Shown here: positions 1 through 9,363 of the stretch, piece after piece | Numbering within the stretch: the first letter of the stretch is position 1 | How the letters are laid out: each line of letters begins with the position of its first letter | Origin: Ilyonectria destructans | Taxonomy: Eukaryota; Ascomycota; Sordariomycetes; Hypocreales; Nectriaceae | Direction: 5' to 3' | Length of the DNA stretch: 64,000 nt | NCBI GenBank assembly: GCA_020740775.1 | Contig: JAHEWK010000006.1 | Span: forward strand, 1,054,001-1,118,000 | Position numbers and translations under genes: made by a program | The notes under the pieces: model-generated | Told to the model about the DNA's origin: nothing | Database searches by the model: none | What the model saw: the letters and a program-made list of their open reading frames with translations, nothing else

Positions 1-1446
1 CTTTAGATTGTTTTCCCAAAACAAATCCGAGCCGGTCGCTTTTAACAATGGTGCCTCGATGGGGCCCCGAGGCTTCGTTTCTCCAACGGGGAGAAATGGG
101 ATGTATTCGCGGCGAAGGAATAGCATACTGCGTCGAGTTAGAAGACAAATTGAATCTGTAGACATGATAGCTTACCTGACGTAGTATATCAAGTTGAGAT
201 ATCCGAATTTCTCAGCTTGCTTCATGTGGGCATGTGATGATACTTTTGTCTCCGGGTACTTCAACCTGACGTTCTGGGAATTCCTCCATTCGAGAAGCTC
301 TCGCATCATACAGCTCCATTGAGAGCTTTCCACCCACGGGCATTGATCTGCCTCGGCCATCCCCGGTTGCCGTCTTCCACCCTCGGCAGTCCAAGAGTGT
401 ATTTTGGACCAGATATGGACACCCTTGATGACGAGAAGGAAGGAGTGGCTTGGCCCAAGGCCTGTCGAGTGTGGTGATGATACTTGAGCTGGCACAAGTC
501 CCTGCGGCGCGTTCCGTTCTCCAAATGCAAAATCAGCATCATTCGATGGGAAAAGGCGGTTCATACTCTCGAGGTCAAACATGCTCTGCCGTCGTTTACC
601 ACAACTCAGAAGCTTGTCCACCGCAAAGCACGACCACAACGTTCTCTTTTCCAACTCTGACATGGACGCTCTGCTAATATCGGATATTTTGGTCCCGAGA
701 ATCCCCTGAGCCATTCTGGAGGCAATCCCAGCATGCATCCAGGCGTTAAAGCCATCGCCCTCACCCCAGTTGCACAGGGACAAAATCAGAAAGGCCTGGA
801 CGAGGTAGAGGCTCGGAGAGCTGAGAAGGCGTTTATGAAGCTCGGCCGTCACCAGCTGTGCATGATTGGAGCTGGCACCGATCGAACTGTCGTCAAGATA
901 GCGATTTGAAACTGCCAGTAGAGCCAACAGCCGAAGCATTTGCACCGCGCTTATATCCGCATTGCCGTAGTCAAGATCGCTGGGATGCAGAAACCCGACT
1001 TCGGGAAATTGGGACTGAAACACAGCGGAAGCCCGAATGAGCCGATCCTGCGGTATTTGGTTAAAGACCTGACAAATGTCATGTTCTACTGTCTTCGGCC
1101 GTGAGATTCTAGAAGTCTCTGGATCATTGGCTTGTTGTGAGTTCTTCCGCTTTAACGGCCGCAACCTCGGGCTAGGGGAGTGCTTGGGATGAAGAGCAGG
1201 CCCGCTGAGGGCGCAAGTCTCGGTATTCCGACTTTTCACACATCCCATGCAAGGGGGTTGGCCGTGATGCTTGCATTTTACTTTGGACCTCCTGTGTTAT
1301 TTAACGAGTTAGTGGTTTGGTGACACCGGAACTGGGGCGAGCATCCCCACCTGCATCTGAATACGATGAATTAGTTACGAAGGTTGAATACGTATCCTCC
1401 GCGGAGAAGCAGCAACTTACCGATCACAAGCAATGACGGCTCTCAT
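1..1446 (-). CDS. Zn2Cys6 fungal transcription factor (3' end outside window)
   Basis: A nuclear DNA-binding regulator. Proposed exons on the minus strand are 1446-1421, 1356-1351 (6 nt), 1291-176 and 127-1 (continuing left). This joins to an N-terminus with six cysteines at residues 7, 10, 17, 25, 28 and 37, spaced C-x2-C-x6-C-x7-C-x2-C-x8-C, the canonical binuclear zinc cluster. The remainder resembles the fungal-specific transcription factor middle homology region. The start at 1446 has A at -3 and puts the cluster at the extreme N-terminus, as is usual. Introns are 1357-1420 (gtaagt, ends attcag), 1292-1350 (gtgggg donor, ctaac branch, ends acacag) and 128-175 (gtaagc, ctaac branch, ends cgcag). 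The final exon is open to base 1, so the C-terminus is missing. It is divergent from the metalloprotease gene. Target genes cannot be read from the sequence. Confidence 0.85.
1351..1356 (-). other. 6-nt microexon of the Zn2Cys6 gene
   Basis: On the minus strand the six bases lie between an AG acceptor (intron 1357-1420, with a CTAAT branch-like site) and a GT donor (intron 1292-1350). They complete an Arg codon, encode Cys10 and start the next Arg. Without them the product reads Cys-Asp-Arg-Arg and lacks the second zinc ligand, although the frame is kept. Confidence 0.75.
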
Positions 1447-2385
1447 TATCGCACGAGTCTTTTCGCTTTCTTGGTCTGTCAACTCGGCCTTGATTTCGGA
1501 GTTTGGACAGCGGGGTTGACTCAATTCAGCCCAAACCCGAACCGGGATCGGGTTTGTTTGGTTCGGGTCTGAAGCCGATCGTCGGCAAACGAAGATCACG
1601 TGTGGGTTCACGTGGATCCAGCCGGAGTCTTGGGAAGCCTTGGCGCCGCAAGACATGATTGACATCACCAACAAGCGCCGGATGATCTTCGAGTCCGCAT
1701 CCCGACCAGACGAAACAGGCACCGCAGGGCTTGAAACGCTCCGCCCGGAGCTGGGCCGCTGTTTACGAAAATCCACAAATCCGGACGGCAAACGGCTCAC
1801 GCCAAGCCCGCCAGGGGAACCGTGGCCGCTTTGCCAAGGCGTCTCAGGCCTTAGTCGCCAAAAGTCTTCAGATTTTATGAGAATTTGGTTTCAAGGATGG
1901 TCCACTCGGGACCGAAAGTCCGTAATAGGGACACGGTGGATCCACGGAAGTCGCCAGCAGCATGGTTTAAGCATACCCAGAACCGCAACTTTAAACGAGC
2001 ACGTTGGCGTGGGGCCGTTCCGTCATATTAATGTTGCCCAATTGGGAATGCGTGGCCGCGCTCTAACTACATCGTGAGAGGCTACCAACAGATGCATGAG
2101 TTCCCCTGACAGTAACAACTGCTTGTTCAAGCATGAATGCATCACATTGATCAGAGAAAAAGCCGCGTCTGTATCCGTACTCCAGTTCTAGAAGGGAAGT
2201 GCCTGTCAAAGTGCCAGTGCTGATCCGGACCATTATGTCAACGCAAAACATCCAAGCGACCCGGACTCCGTTCAATCCACAATCCCATCCCTGACCCATA
2301 GGTTTATCCCGCCAATGAGAGATACGAGGTTACACCATGATCCTAGACAGGGATGACGGCCCACCGCTGGGGGTCTCCAGACTGC
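1447..2385. other. Divergent intergenic region, no gene
   Basis: This is the shared upstream region of the Zn2Cys6 gene and the metalloprotease gene. Open frames at 1640-2077 (plus) and 1447-1800 (minus) show no recognisable protein. The minus frame is continuous with the regulator's first exon but lies 5' of its likely start. Confidence 0.5.
1533..1568. promoter_or_regulatory. Overlapping inverted repeats in the regulator's promoter
   Basis: Two nested perfect inverted repeats lie 87-122 bp upstream of the Zn2Cys6 start. The 8-bp arms aaacccga and tcgggttt are at 1533-1540 and 1548-1555. The 9-bp arms acccgaacc and ggttcgggt are at 1535-1543 and 1560-1568. Zn2Cys6 proteins typically bind CGG/CCG triplets in such arrangements. 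A role as operator, perhaps autoregulatory, is inferred. Confidence 0.4.
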
Positions 2386-2387
2386 CA

Positions 2388-2396
2388 TATATATAT
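2388..2396 (+). promoter_or_regulatory. TATA-like element of the metalloprotease gene
   Basis: An alternating TATATATAT run lies about 150 bp upstream of the ATG at 2547. It is followed by a T/CT-rich leader with a repeated cact motif (about 2518-2536), a usual fungal promoter and leader layout. Confidence 0.5.
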
Positions 2397-2546
2397 GTGT
2401 GTCGACGAGGACAACTTGGGATGTTTCTATTCAGCACACTTTCGTTTCGTCTGCCATTCTCCTGCTTGTTTCTTTGAGCTTGACGTTCATTAACTTCTTA
2501 TTTATACATATTTTTATCACTCACTCACTCACTCATTCTTTCCAAG

Positions 2547-4027
2547 ATGCGTTTCTCTACCACTGCTGGCCTGGTGGCATTCGCCGCGTCGACCGCGGCG
2601 TCCACCTTTGAGTCCTCCCCCTCCGATCTTGACGGATCCGTCTGGGAGGGTTTGTCCGTAAAGGGACGATCATACGACTACAAGGAGCAGCGCCGAAACA
2701 GGCCCTTCAAGAGACAGTCCGGATGGAGCCCCCCCTCCGACCTGGCCACCCCCCTCAAGGAGGTCTGGGACCACTGCAAGTCGACGTACAACAGCGGCGA
2801 CATGTTCGGTTTCAAGAACTACGGCTGGGATCAGCTCATTGCCAACAAAGGGTGTGTACATTGTGAAACAACTGAGAAGATCCATTCCTCTAACTTGATC
2901 TAGCACCGTCAACATGTGTGTCCGATGGGAGTCGTCCGCGTCTATCAGCGCCGCCGAGCGCACCAAGATCGCCAGCGTCGTCGACACCCAGTACCAGAAG
3001 TGGTTCAAGTGGGTCTACGGCTACGACAACTTCCCCTACACCGCGATCAAGGTGAACGTTGTTGGCTGGGCCGTCAAGGACAAGAGCCTGCTCCAGGGTG
3101 ACACCAGCGGCCTCAACATCTACACCGACACCGACGGCGAGGGCATCCCTCAGTGCGCCGAGTCCTGCGGTCGCTTCTTCCACCAGGACAACGACTACAG
3201 CGGCTGCGCTGCCGGCGCCGACAACCACTACGACCAGTCCCTGTGGCTCACCGACGGCCTCAGCGGAGGCACTGGTGGTGACTGGGGCCAGCGAATTGGC
3301 CGCGAGTACTTCATGGAGGCCATCGACGCTGAGGATGTCCACATCCTGGAGCACGAGATGGGCCACACCTACGGCCTTGATGACTGTAAGTACCCATGAA
3401 CTTATATCCACGATGAACTGTTCGCTAACTGTAATATAGTCTACGGTATGCACAACCTTCAGAGTGGCTGACGATAGCACTCTCCCCCCCTTCTGGCGCG
3501 TTCCTTGCTAACTTTCTACAGACTGGACCCCTACCGGCATCACTAGCTTCATCATGCTTGCTGGCTCCGCCGCCAAGGTCACCGACTTTGACGGCTGGAT
3601 GCTGCGAAACTGGTGGTACGAGCTCTCCCGCCAGCGCGGCTGGCAGAGCGGCGTCGTCTCCACGGCCACTGCTGCGGGTTCCGTTGCTAAGACGACCTCG
3701 TCCGTCAAGACTTCCTCTGTGAAGGCAACTTCTACCGCCAAGGCTTCCGCTGTGAAGGCTACTTCTACCGCCAAGACTTCCGCCGTGAAGGCTACGTCTA
3801 CCGCCAAGGCTTCCGCCGTGAAGGCCACTTCTACCGCCAAGGCTTCCTCCGTGAAGGCTACTTCTACCGCCAAGGCTGTCGTTCCCACTGCCACAGCCGT
3901 TGCCAGCAACGGAGCCACTGCCTCCAAGTGGCAGCAGTGCGGCGGCGCCAACTGGACCGGCGCCACGCAGTGCGCGTCTGGCCTGACCTGCACCCAGCAC
4001 AACGACTACTACCACCAGTGCATCTAA
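2547..4027 (+). CDS. Secreted zincin-type metalloprotease with C-terminal CBM1
   Basis: Predicted secreted zinc endopeptidase that may bind cellulose. Exons 2547-2851, 2904-3385, 3440-3445 and 3522-4027 give 432 residues. Residues 1-19 are a signal peptide, followed by a pro-region. The zinc motif [11 protein letters not shown] is at about 252-262, giving HExxH plus a downstream H/D-type ligand region. The catalytic domain ends with a [11 protein letters not shown] segment. Residues about 316-395 are a Ser/Thr/Ala/Lys linker of repeated decapeptides. Residues about 398-432 are a CBM1 with the WQQCGG and CASGLTC signatures and four cysteines. The three introns have gtgtgt, gtaagt and gtatgc donors. 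Protease substrates are not deducible. The CBM1 implies action at plant cell walls or decaying plant matter (inference). Confidence 0.9.
3440..3445 (+). other. 6-nt microexon of the metalloprotease gene
   Basis: Six bases lie between intron 3386-3439 (gtaagt, ctaac branch, ends atatag) and intron 3446-3521 (gtatgc, ctaac branch, ends ctacag). Inclusion gives GLDD-F-Y-D-WTP directly after the zinc motif. Skipping would give GLDD-Y-WTP in the same frame. The included form fits what I recall of related fungal zincins. Confidence 0.8.
3714..3877 (+). repeat. 30-bp tandem repeat coding the protease linker
   Basis: About five imperfect copies of a 30-bp unit encode variants of the decapeptide [10 protein letters not shown]. 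This forms a likely O-glycosylated spacer between protease and CBM1. Length polymorphism between strains would be expected. Confidence 0.85.
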
Positions 4028-4687
4028 GCGCTGAGGCGTGTTTCGATGGCGGGGAAGCCTGTGTATTTGCGAGCTAGCGGCCGCTTCTAATTCTTCTTGT
4101 ACCTCTTAGCCTGCGTCAGCTATTGACGTTGTAGTCCCTATATAGTTTCAAACTCGATTCCAGCACAACGCCTCCCATGCCAGCCTTTCAGGGCGCCTAG
4201 TGAATGTGCCAACCAGCGGCCCGTTTCCGCCCTCTTCGCCGCAAAATACGGATATTTAATCTGCACATTGCCAGTTCTCCTTCAGCCCGGCAATATCGGG
4301 AAGGGAAAACAACCTCGTGAGTGCCTCAGGGCGCGTTCTGCGGCCAATCGCAAGCGCCGTCTCCTGGAAGCTGGGCCTAGCTCCGGCATCCATAGCCGGG
4401 ACTCTGCATTATCAACTTATCGCCAGCGAAGGCTGAACGACTTGGGCGTCTCAGCTACCGAAGCGCTAGCGGCTTTGGGCTGGACGCGGAACTAACGATG
4501 AATTAACTATGCGCAAGTGCATCCACGCGGAACATCGTTGCCGTTATTGGGCTGGAAACAGCGAGCTGAACGGCTGGAATTGAGTTGGTATTAGATAGCC
4601 ATGGTCCTCTTCGCGCTCCTCCGGCGCGTCGCTCAATTGACACTCTAAATTCAACATAACCCTGGCCTCAGAAGTCGCTCCCAAGAA
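4028..4687. other. Intergenic region, no gene
   Basis: 3' flank of the metalloprotease gene and promoter of the CFEM-like gene. A 75-codon frame at 4268-4495 has no recognisable features and is not called. Confidence 0.5.
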
Positions 4688-5760
4688 ATGAAATTCCACT
4701 CAAGGTTGGCCGTCGTGCTAGCTGTTGCACGCATCGCGGCATCTCAGTACCTCCCAGCTTGCGCAGTAAGTCACAACACACAAGTCGCTTTAACCGCAAT
4801 CCTACGATGTTCTAACCCCTTGGCCAGGATAGTTGTCTAGGCTTCACTGACACCTCGTCGTCGTCGTCGTCCTCGGAGTGCAACGCATTCGATCTCAGCT
4901 GCTCATGTACCAACAAGGCTTACCTAGACGCCGGAGTGTGCTGTCTCCACGATAGCTGCACCGACTCGGCCCGCGAAGAGGCAGATGCCTACGCCCGGTC
5001 GCTGTGCAGCTCGGCGGGCTACGTGATGCCAACGGGGATAGGATGCTCCACCATTAGCACAGCGAGCGACGCGCAGTCTACCGAGACGGCAGGCTCTGAT
5101 GAAAGCAGCGCAACGGCGGGCAGCAAGGCGGACACCACGGCGGATAACTTGGCGACATATACAAACATCGCCCTGCCGAGCTCCGACGACAGCAGCAGCT
5201 CCTCCTCAGACGGCTATTACTCGACGAAGAGGAGGAAGAGCCGCACGCTGAAGACGGGTCTGGGCGTTGGTCTCGGCGTAGGAATCCCTCTCATCTCCGC
5301 CGTGCTTGGATATCTCGCTTTACTGCGGAGGAGGAAGAGCAGACAGGCGAACATGGCAAACACCCAAGAACCGCCAATGGCCGCTTACCAGGCTCCTCCG
5401 CCGCAGGGATACCCGCCTCCTGGGTTTCCCCCTCAGAACCAGCCGCCTCCTGGATATCCCCCTCAGAACCAGCCGCCTTCGGGCTATCCGCCACAGGGCT
5501 GGCATCCCGAAGGCTTTGTTGTGTCCCCCCCTGCAAGCCAAAGCCCCCCGAGCCAGAGCTCGACACCTCTCAAGTACGAGCCGAGCAGTAGCCCGGATGG
5601 AACCACGAATCAGCACGAAATGATGGGGACCACGCCTTCGCCGAGGCAGGAGTTGCATTCCGACACACGGCCGAATCACGAACTCCCGTCGGACCCGCGG
5701 CTACCCAGCGAGCTCCATTCTACCCCTCGGCCGCTCAACCCGCTCAACGAACTCCCTTGA
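4688..5760 (+). CDS. CFEM-like single-pass membrane protein with proline-rich tail
   Basis: Exons 4688-4765 and 4828-5760 (62-nt intron, gtaagt to ccag) encode 336 residues. A signal peptide of about 19 residues is followed by a cysteine-rich module at about 23-95. Its Cys pattern (C...C...C..C.C...CC...C...C) resembles CFEM domains. A Ser/Thr-rich stalk leads to one transmembrane helix, with a Gly/Val/Leu core at about 185-207 followed by RRRKS. The predicted cytosolic tail has tandem PPGYPPQNQP-type repeats (DNA about 5420-5505) and ends in a hydrophilic, charged region. CFEM proteins can act in haem/iron binding, adhesion or as effectors. With a real transmembrane helix and a long tail, a surface sensor is plausible but unproven. 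It might instead be a divergent WSC-like receptor. Confidence 0.75.
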
Positions 5761-6242
5761 GTTGATAAAAACTCTCAATCGCATAGCCGGTCATTCAACT
5801 CCTACATAGTGTACCTGTACTTGAATAATGTTCCCCTCTGATAGTTAGCGTTTGAAATCCAAAATACGCTCAAAGGCGCTGATCTACACCATGATGCTAG
5901 CAATATCGCGAAGCCGTGGTGTTTTGTCCCGCTTCTCCATAACCTCGATGGATTTAATGTTGATGTGGTCTAAATAAAGTCTTATATCATTGCACAATAC
6001 GAAGGACGTTGAGAAGTCTTGGCGCACTTATGCGGCTGATGTCTTGGCAACAGCCTAGTAAAAAGTCAGATACCGCACCGACCCGTCAGCATCTCGATTG
6101 GGCGGGAGCTACGTCGGGATATACAATCTCATCCCTGCCCAAGTACAAACACAGTCAGCATTGGAAGGATCAATTAAGTATTATTCAATATTGATTCGGC
6201 CGTGCATGGTATATCTCATGTTCATCTAGTCATGTTTCACAC
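5761..6242. other. Convergent 3' intergenic region
   Basis: Lies between the 3' ends of the CFEM-like gene (plus) and the DUF2985 gene (minus). It is AT-rich, with no gene seen. Confidence 0.5.
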
Positions 6243-8443
6243 TCAGGTCGGCGACTTGAAAAGTTTCCCACTCTTAAAACTCCCGTTCTGCTTCGTGCTC
6301 GAAGAACTCTCGCTCTGCTGGTCATCCTTGTTTTGGTCCTTGTCCTTTTCCTTTTCCTTCTCTTGCTCCTTCTTTTTCTTCTCGATATGCTTAATAGCAT
6401 CTCCTGTGAGCTCTTGTCTATTGATAAGATCCATCACCTCTTTCTTTCTCGTCTTCCGATCACCTCTGCTAATCAATAGACCAGCAGTAATGTTGCAGGT
6501 GATACTCACACAGAGAATCACAGTCGTAATGGCAAAAGGTCGGGTGTGGTAGTCGATTCCCCATGTGGTGGCGCCCAGCGAAATCTGCAAGAGAGAGTGA
6601 CAGTCGAGGAGGATAACGATGCCAATCAGGTAGCCCAACGGGAATGAGTGATGGGTAAATGTTTCTTGTGGTTTGTAAAAACTGTGAGACTTGGCAAACT
6701 TCTTTTGATGATGTTGGAGGCTCTTCAGTTGAGCGTAGGTCAAGGCGGGGATGTCGTTTTCCGATACCGACGTCTTTGCACTCTCGAGATCGGCTAGTTG
6801 GTTGGGGTGGGTCCCGACTTCTCCATTCGCAGACGCGCAAGGGCCTGTGGATGCCAGAATCTCTCGCGCCTGGTGAGAGGTAACATGTCCACCGTTGGCG
6901 TTGAGGCTGTTGGCCACTTCATCGGGGATGCTGCGCTTTTGAAGTCTCGACCTGGGCCTCTTGCCCTCCTCCGCGTTGCGAATCATGCGAGAATAACGAG
7001 CAATAAAGAACATGTGGTAAGTGTCGACGGCTCTGAAGGGTGCCAGGCCGTCACCCATGATGGCGAAGAGGGCAACAAGAACACTGTCGATGATGTGGAT
7101 GGTGTAAACTTGTTTGTCTCCGACATAGATCCAGCCGATGAGAAAGAGAACCCACGCAAGGCCAAAGAGGGTGATGAGAGTGGCATAGAGGGTGACAAAG
7201 AAGCCCAGCGGTCTTCTGACATATTGGCCGAATCCCTTCATTCTCCGCTTGAACCTAGATCGCCGAGAATGCAGCATGTGTCGGACATGGTCGTCTAGCT
7301 CGGACTTTTCGGCGGCGCTCCACCCCTCGAGGCTCGTACCATGTGGAAGAGCTGCATAGTGCGACTCTGTCAGGCGGGATGATATTGTGCTGGTTCTTTG
7401 AAGATGAGGACGATCCGCGTCCAATTCTGTTGGCTCTTGGTCTGCTTGTTCACGGCGCTTCTCTTCGGCGAGGGCCCCCCTTGCCCACTCCTGCTGGGGC
7501 GCGTGCTCGGAGAGGACGTAGGTGGGACGGCGGTTGATCCAGCCGCCCAAGTCGGGAATGAACAGGGAGTTTTGCACGTTGGTGAGAGTAGACAAGGTCT
7601 GGACCTCGGGATCTGGGACTGTTAGTATGGTTAATGCTTAGGGGTATGAGATGACGTACCAATCATGTCCAGCCAATCGACCAATTCCTGGCCGTATTCA
7701 TCGTCGGGTTCCTGGGCCTGAGATAGCCGAGACTCGCGGCTGTTGACCTGTCGTCGGATGTTTCCAGGCCACAGCATCCGGGTCAGTCTCCTTGCCCTTT
7801 GCGGCCTGGTTCCGTCGAGGCCTTGAGTTTGAGGCAGGTCCTGAGCGGGACTGGTTGTGTGCTCGGGTAGTGACATGGTCGGAGAGAGAGGCGACGTCGG
7901 CTCGAGGCCAAGTTCAGTGAGAGTCGGACGACCACCCTCTTCTGTTAGACGCGGCATGGCAACTTGCGGAACCCTCCTTGAGTGGCGGGCCAGGCCAGCG
8001 TTGTCAGGGACGTGGGCACGCTCGGGTTGGGAGATGCTGCGAGGACGACCGCCCTGGAAGCCATCGTGAGCCTCGAAAATGCCCGAGTTCGGGGGGGCGA
8101 GGTCGTTCCCGGAGGCGCGAAGCGATGCATTCGAGGATCGTCGGATGCGGATGCTGGAAAGACGGCCCCCCTGCTCCAGCGCCGGGCGGTTTCCGGTAGC
8201 GCTAACAATCGAGGATGGACGCGAGGATGGACGCGACAAGGGCAGCGAAATGCGAGATCGAGTCGAGGGAGCTTCAGACAGGGCGGGGAAGTATTCGACA
8301 CCAGCTTCGTCGATGGCAGCCGGGGTGGCCGGGTTAGGTGAGTGCGATGGCTCTGGCGAGGGTCTTCGAGGGTGGCGAGACGATGAGGATAATGCTCCGG
8401 GCTGCAAATAACCCGAAGGCGACGGTTGGCGATGAGGATGCAT
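6243..8443 (-). CDS. DUF2985 family integral membrane protein
   Basis: Exons on the minus strand are 8443-7660 and 7618-6243, giving 719 residues. The start at 8443 is the first true ATG of the frame (A at -3). The N-terminal ~260 residues are Ser/Pro/Arg-rich and look disordered. A Trp-rich segment (LDMI then FIPDLGGWINRRP) leads into the DUF2985 region: a basic RRMKGFGQYVRRPLGFF segment, two hydrophobic hairpins, a DGLAPFRAVDTYHM motif, and two further membrane segments near residues 580-660. The C-terminus is a Lys/Glu/Asp-rich coiled tail. The only intron is 7619-7659, 41 nt, which is unusually short. Function is not established for this family. It is divergent from the EH-ZZ-AAA gene across 920 bp. 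Confidence 0.8.
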
Positions 8444-9363
8444 TTTGCCTTGACGGCGGCAATGGCGAGGGACGAAGAGGGAGAAAATCACGATGGCAGC
8501 AGATTCAGAAGAGAAGGGATGGTTGACTTTATTGGAGATGGCCCATTATTAGTCAAGTTTGTCAGCGCGTGTGTGGTGGATGTGTGATGGGTGCTACTTT
8601 CACCCACCAGCTTACATGACCTCACCATAGTGGACAAACCTTGAAAAGCTCCCCGTCCCGTAGGGAGCGACAGAGCGTAGCGCAACCGGGTGGTGGGCCA
8701 CCTACGTCACACCAAGAATTTTGTCTCAGCGTGTCAGGATGCCGCTCGACTCGCTGGACTCGCTCGATTCGCCGCTTCAATTTCAATTTGCTAGACGGCG
8801 AGCGCGGCCGCATTGATTCGCTGGGCCCGATTCGTTGGGCCCTGGCCAGACAACCCCAAACGTCTTGGCGCGCCTGACGTGCTGCGCTGCTGCGTCGTCT
8901 CGGTGTTGCCGGGTTCCCGAGGACTCCGCGGGAAACCAATTCATTGATAAGCCCGCCAAAGTCCGGGTTGTCTTTTTGGCTTTTCACTCCCGTGTAGCCG
9001 TGCTGAGAACATGCCGAAAGCCCACGTCGCATGCAGGCGCCGGCATTCTGCTCGGGGCCGAATCGGAAAAAGGCGTCACGGGGTTTCAACCTGAGGCCAC
9101 CCATCACCCATCACTCATCACCCGTCACCACAATCTGTTTCCGTACTACTCCAAACACAGAATACGCACCATCCAATCAATCCCATTCCACTCCCTTCAC
9201 TTCCCACGCTTCAGCTGAACAACCATGGCGGCTGCCGCGTCTGTCCAGACAAGCGCCGCAGCTCAACACTGCCGGGGCGGGCCTTGGCACCGGACCTTTG
9301 ATCTCCCCACCTGCATCCGTGAATCCGTGAGTCCGTGAGCCCGTGAACCTCTGTGTGATCACC
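8444..9363. promoter_or_regulatory. Bidirectional promoter region
   Basis: Separates the DUF2985 gene (minus) from the AAA ATPase gene (plus). It holds a degenerate catcaccc repeat around 9100-9130 and a four-copy 8-bp repeat at 9315-9346 in the AAA leader. No gene was found. Confidence 0.45.
9315..9346 (+). repeat. Four-copy 8-bp tandem repeat in a 5' leader
   Basis: The units are atccgtga, atccgtga, gtccgtga and gcccgtga, directly adjacent and ending 17 bp before the ATG of the AAA ATPase gene. It is probably transcribed. Any translational effect is unknown. Confidence 0.8.

Noticed and set aside
1417..1800. Separate 127-codon gene upstream of the Zn2Cys6 exons
   Set aside because: Its last eight codons are the regulator's first exon and the rest precedes the most plausible start. 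The following TAA is inside a gtaagt donor.
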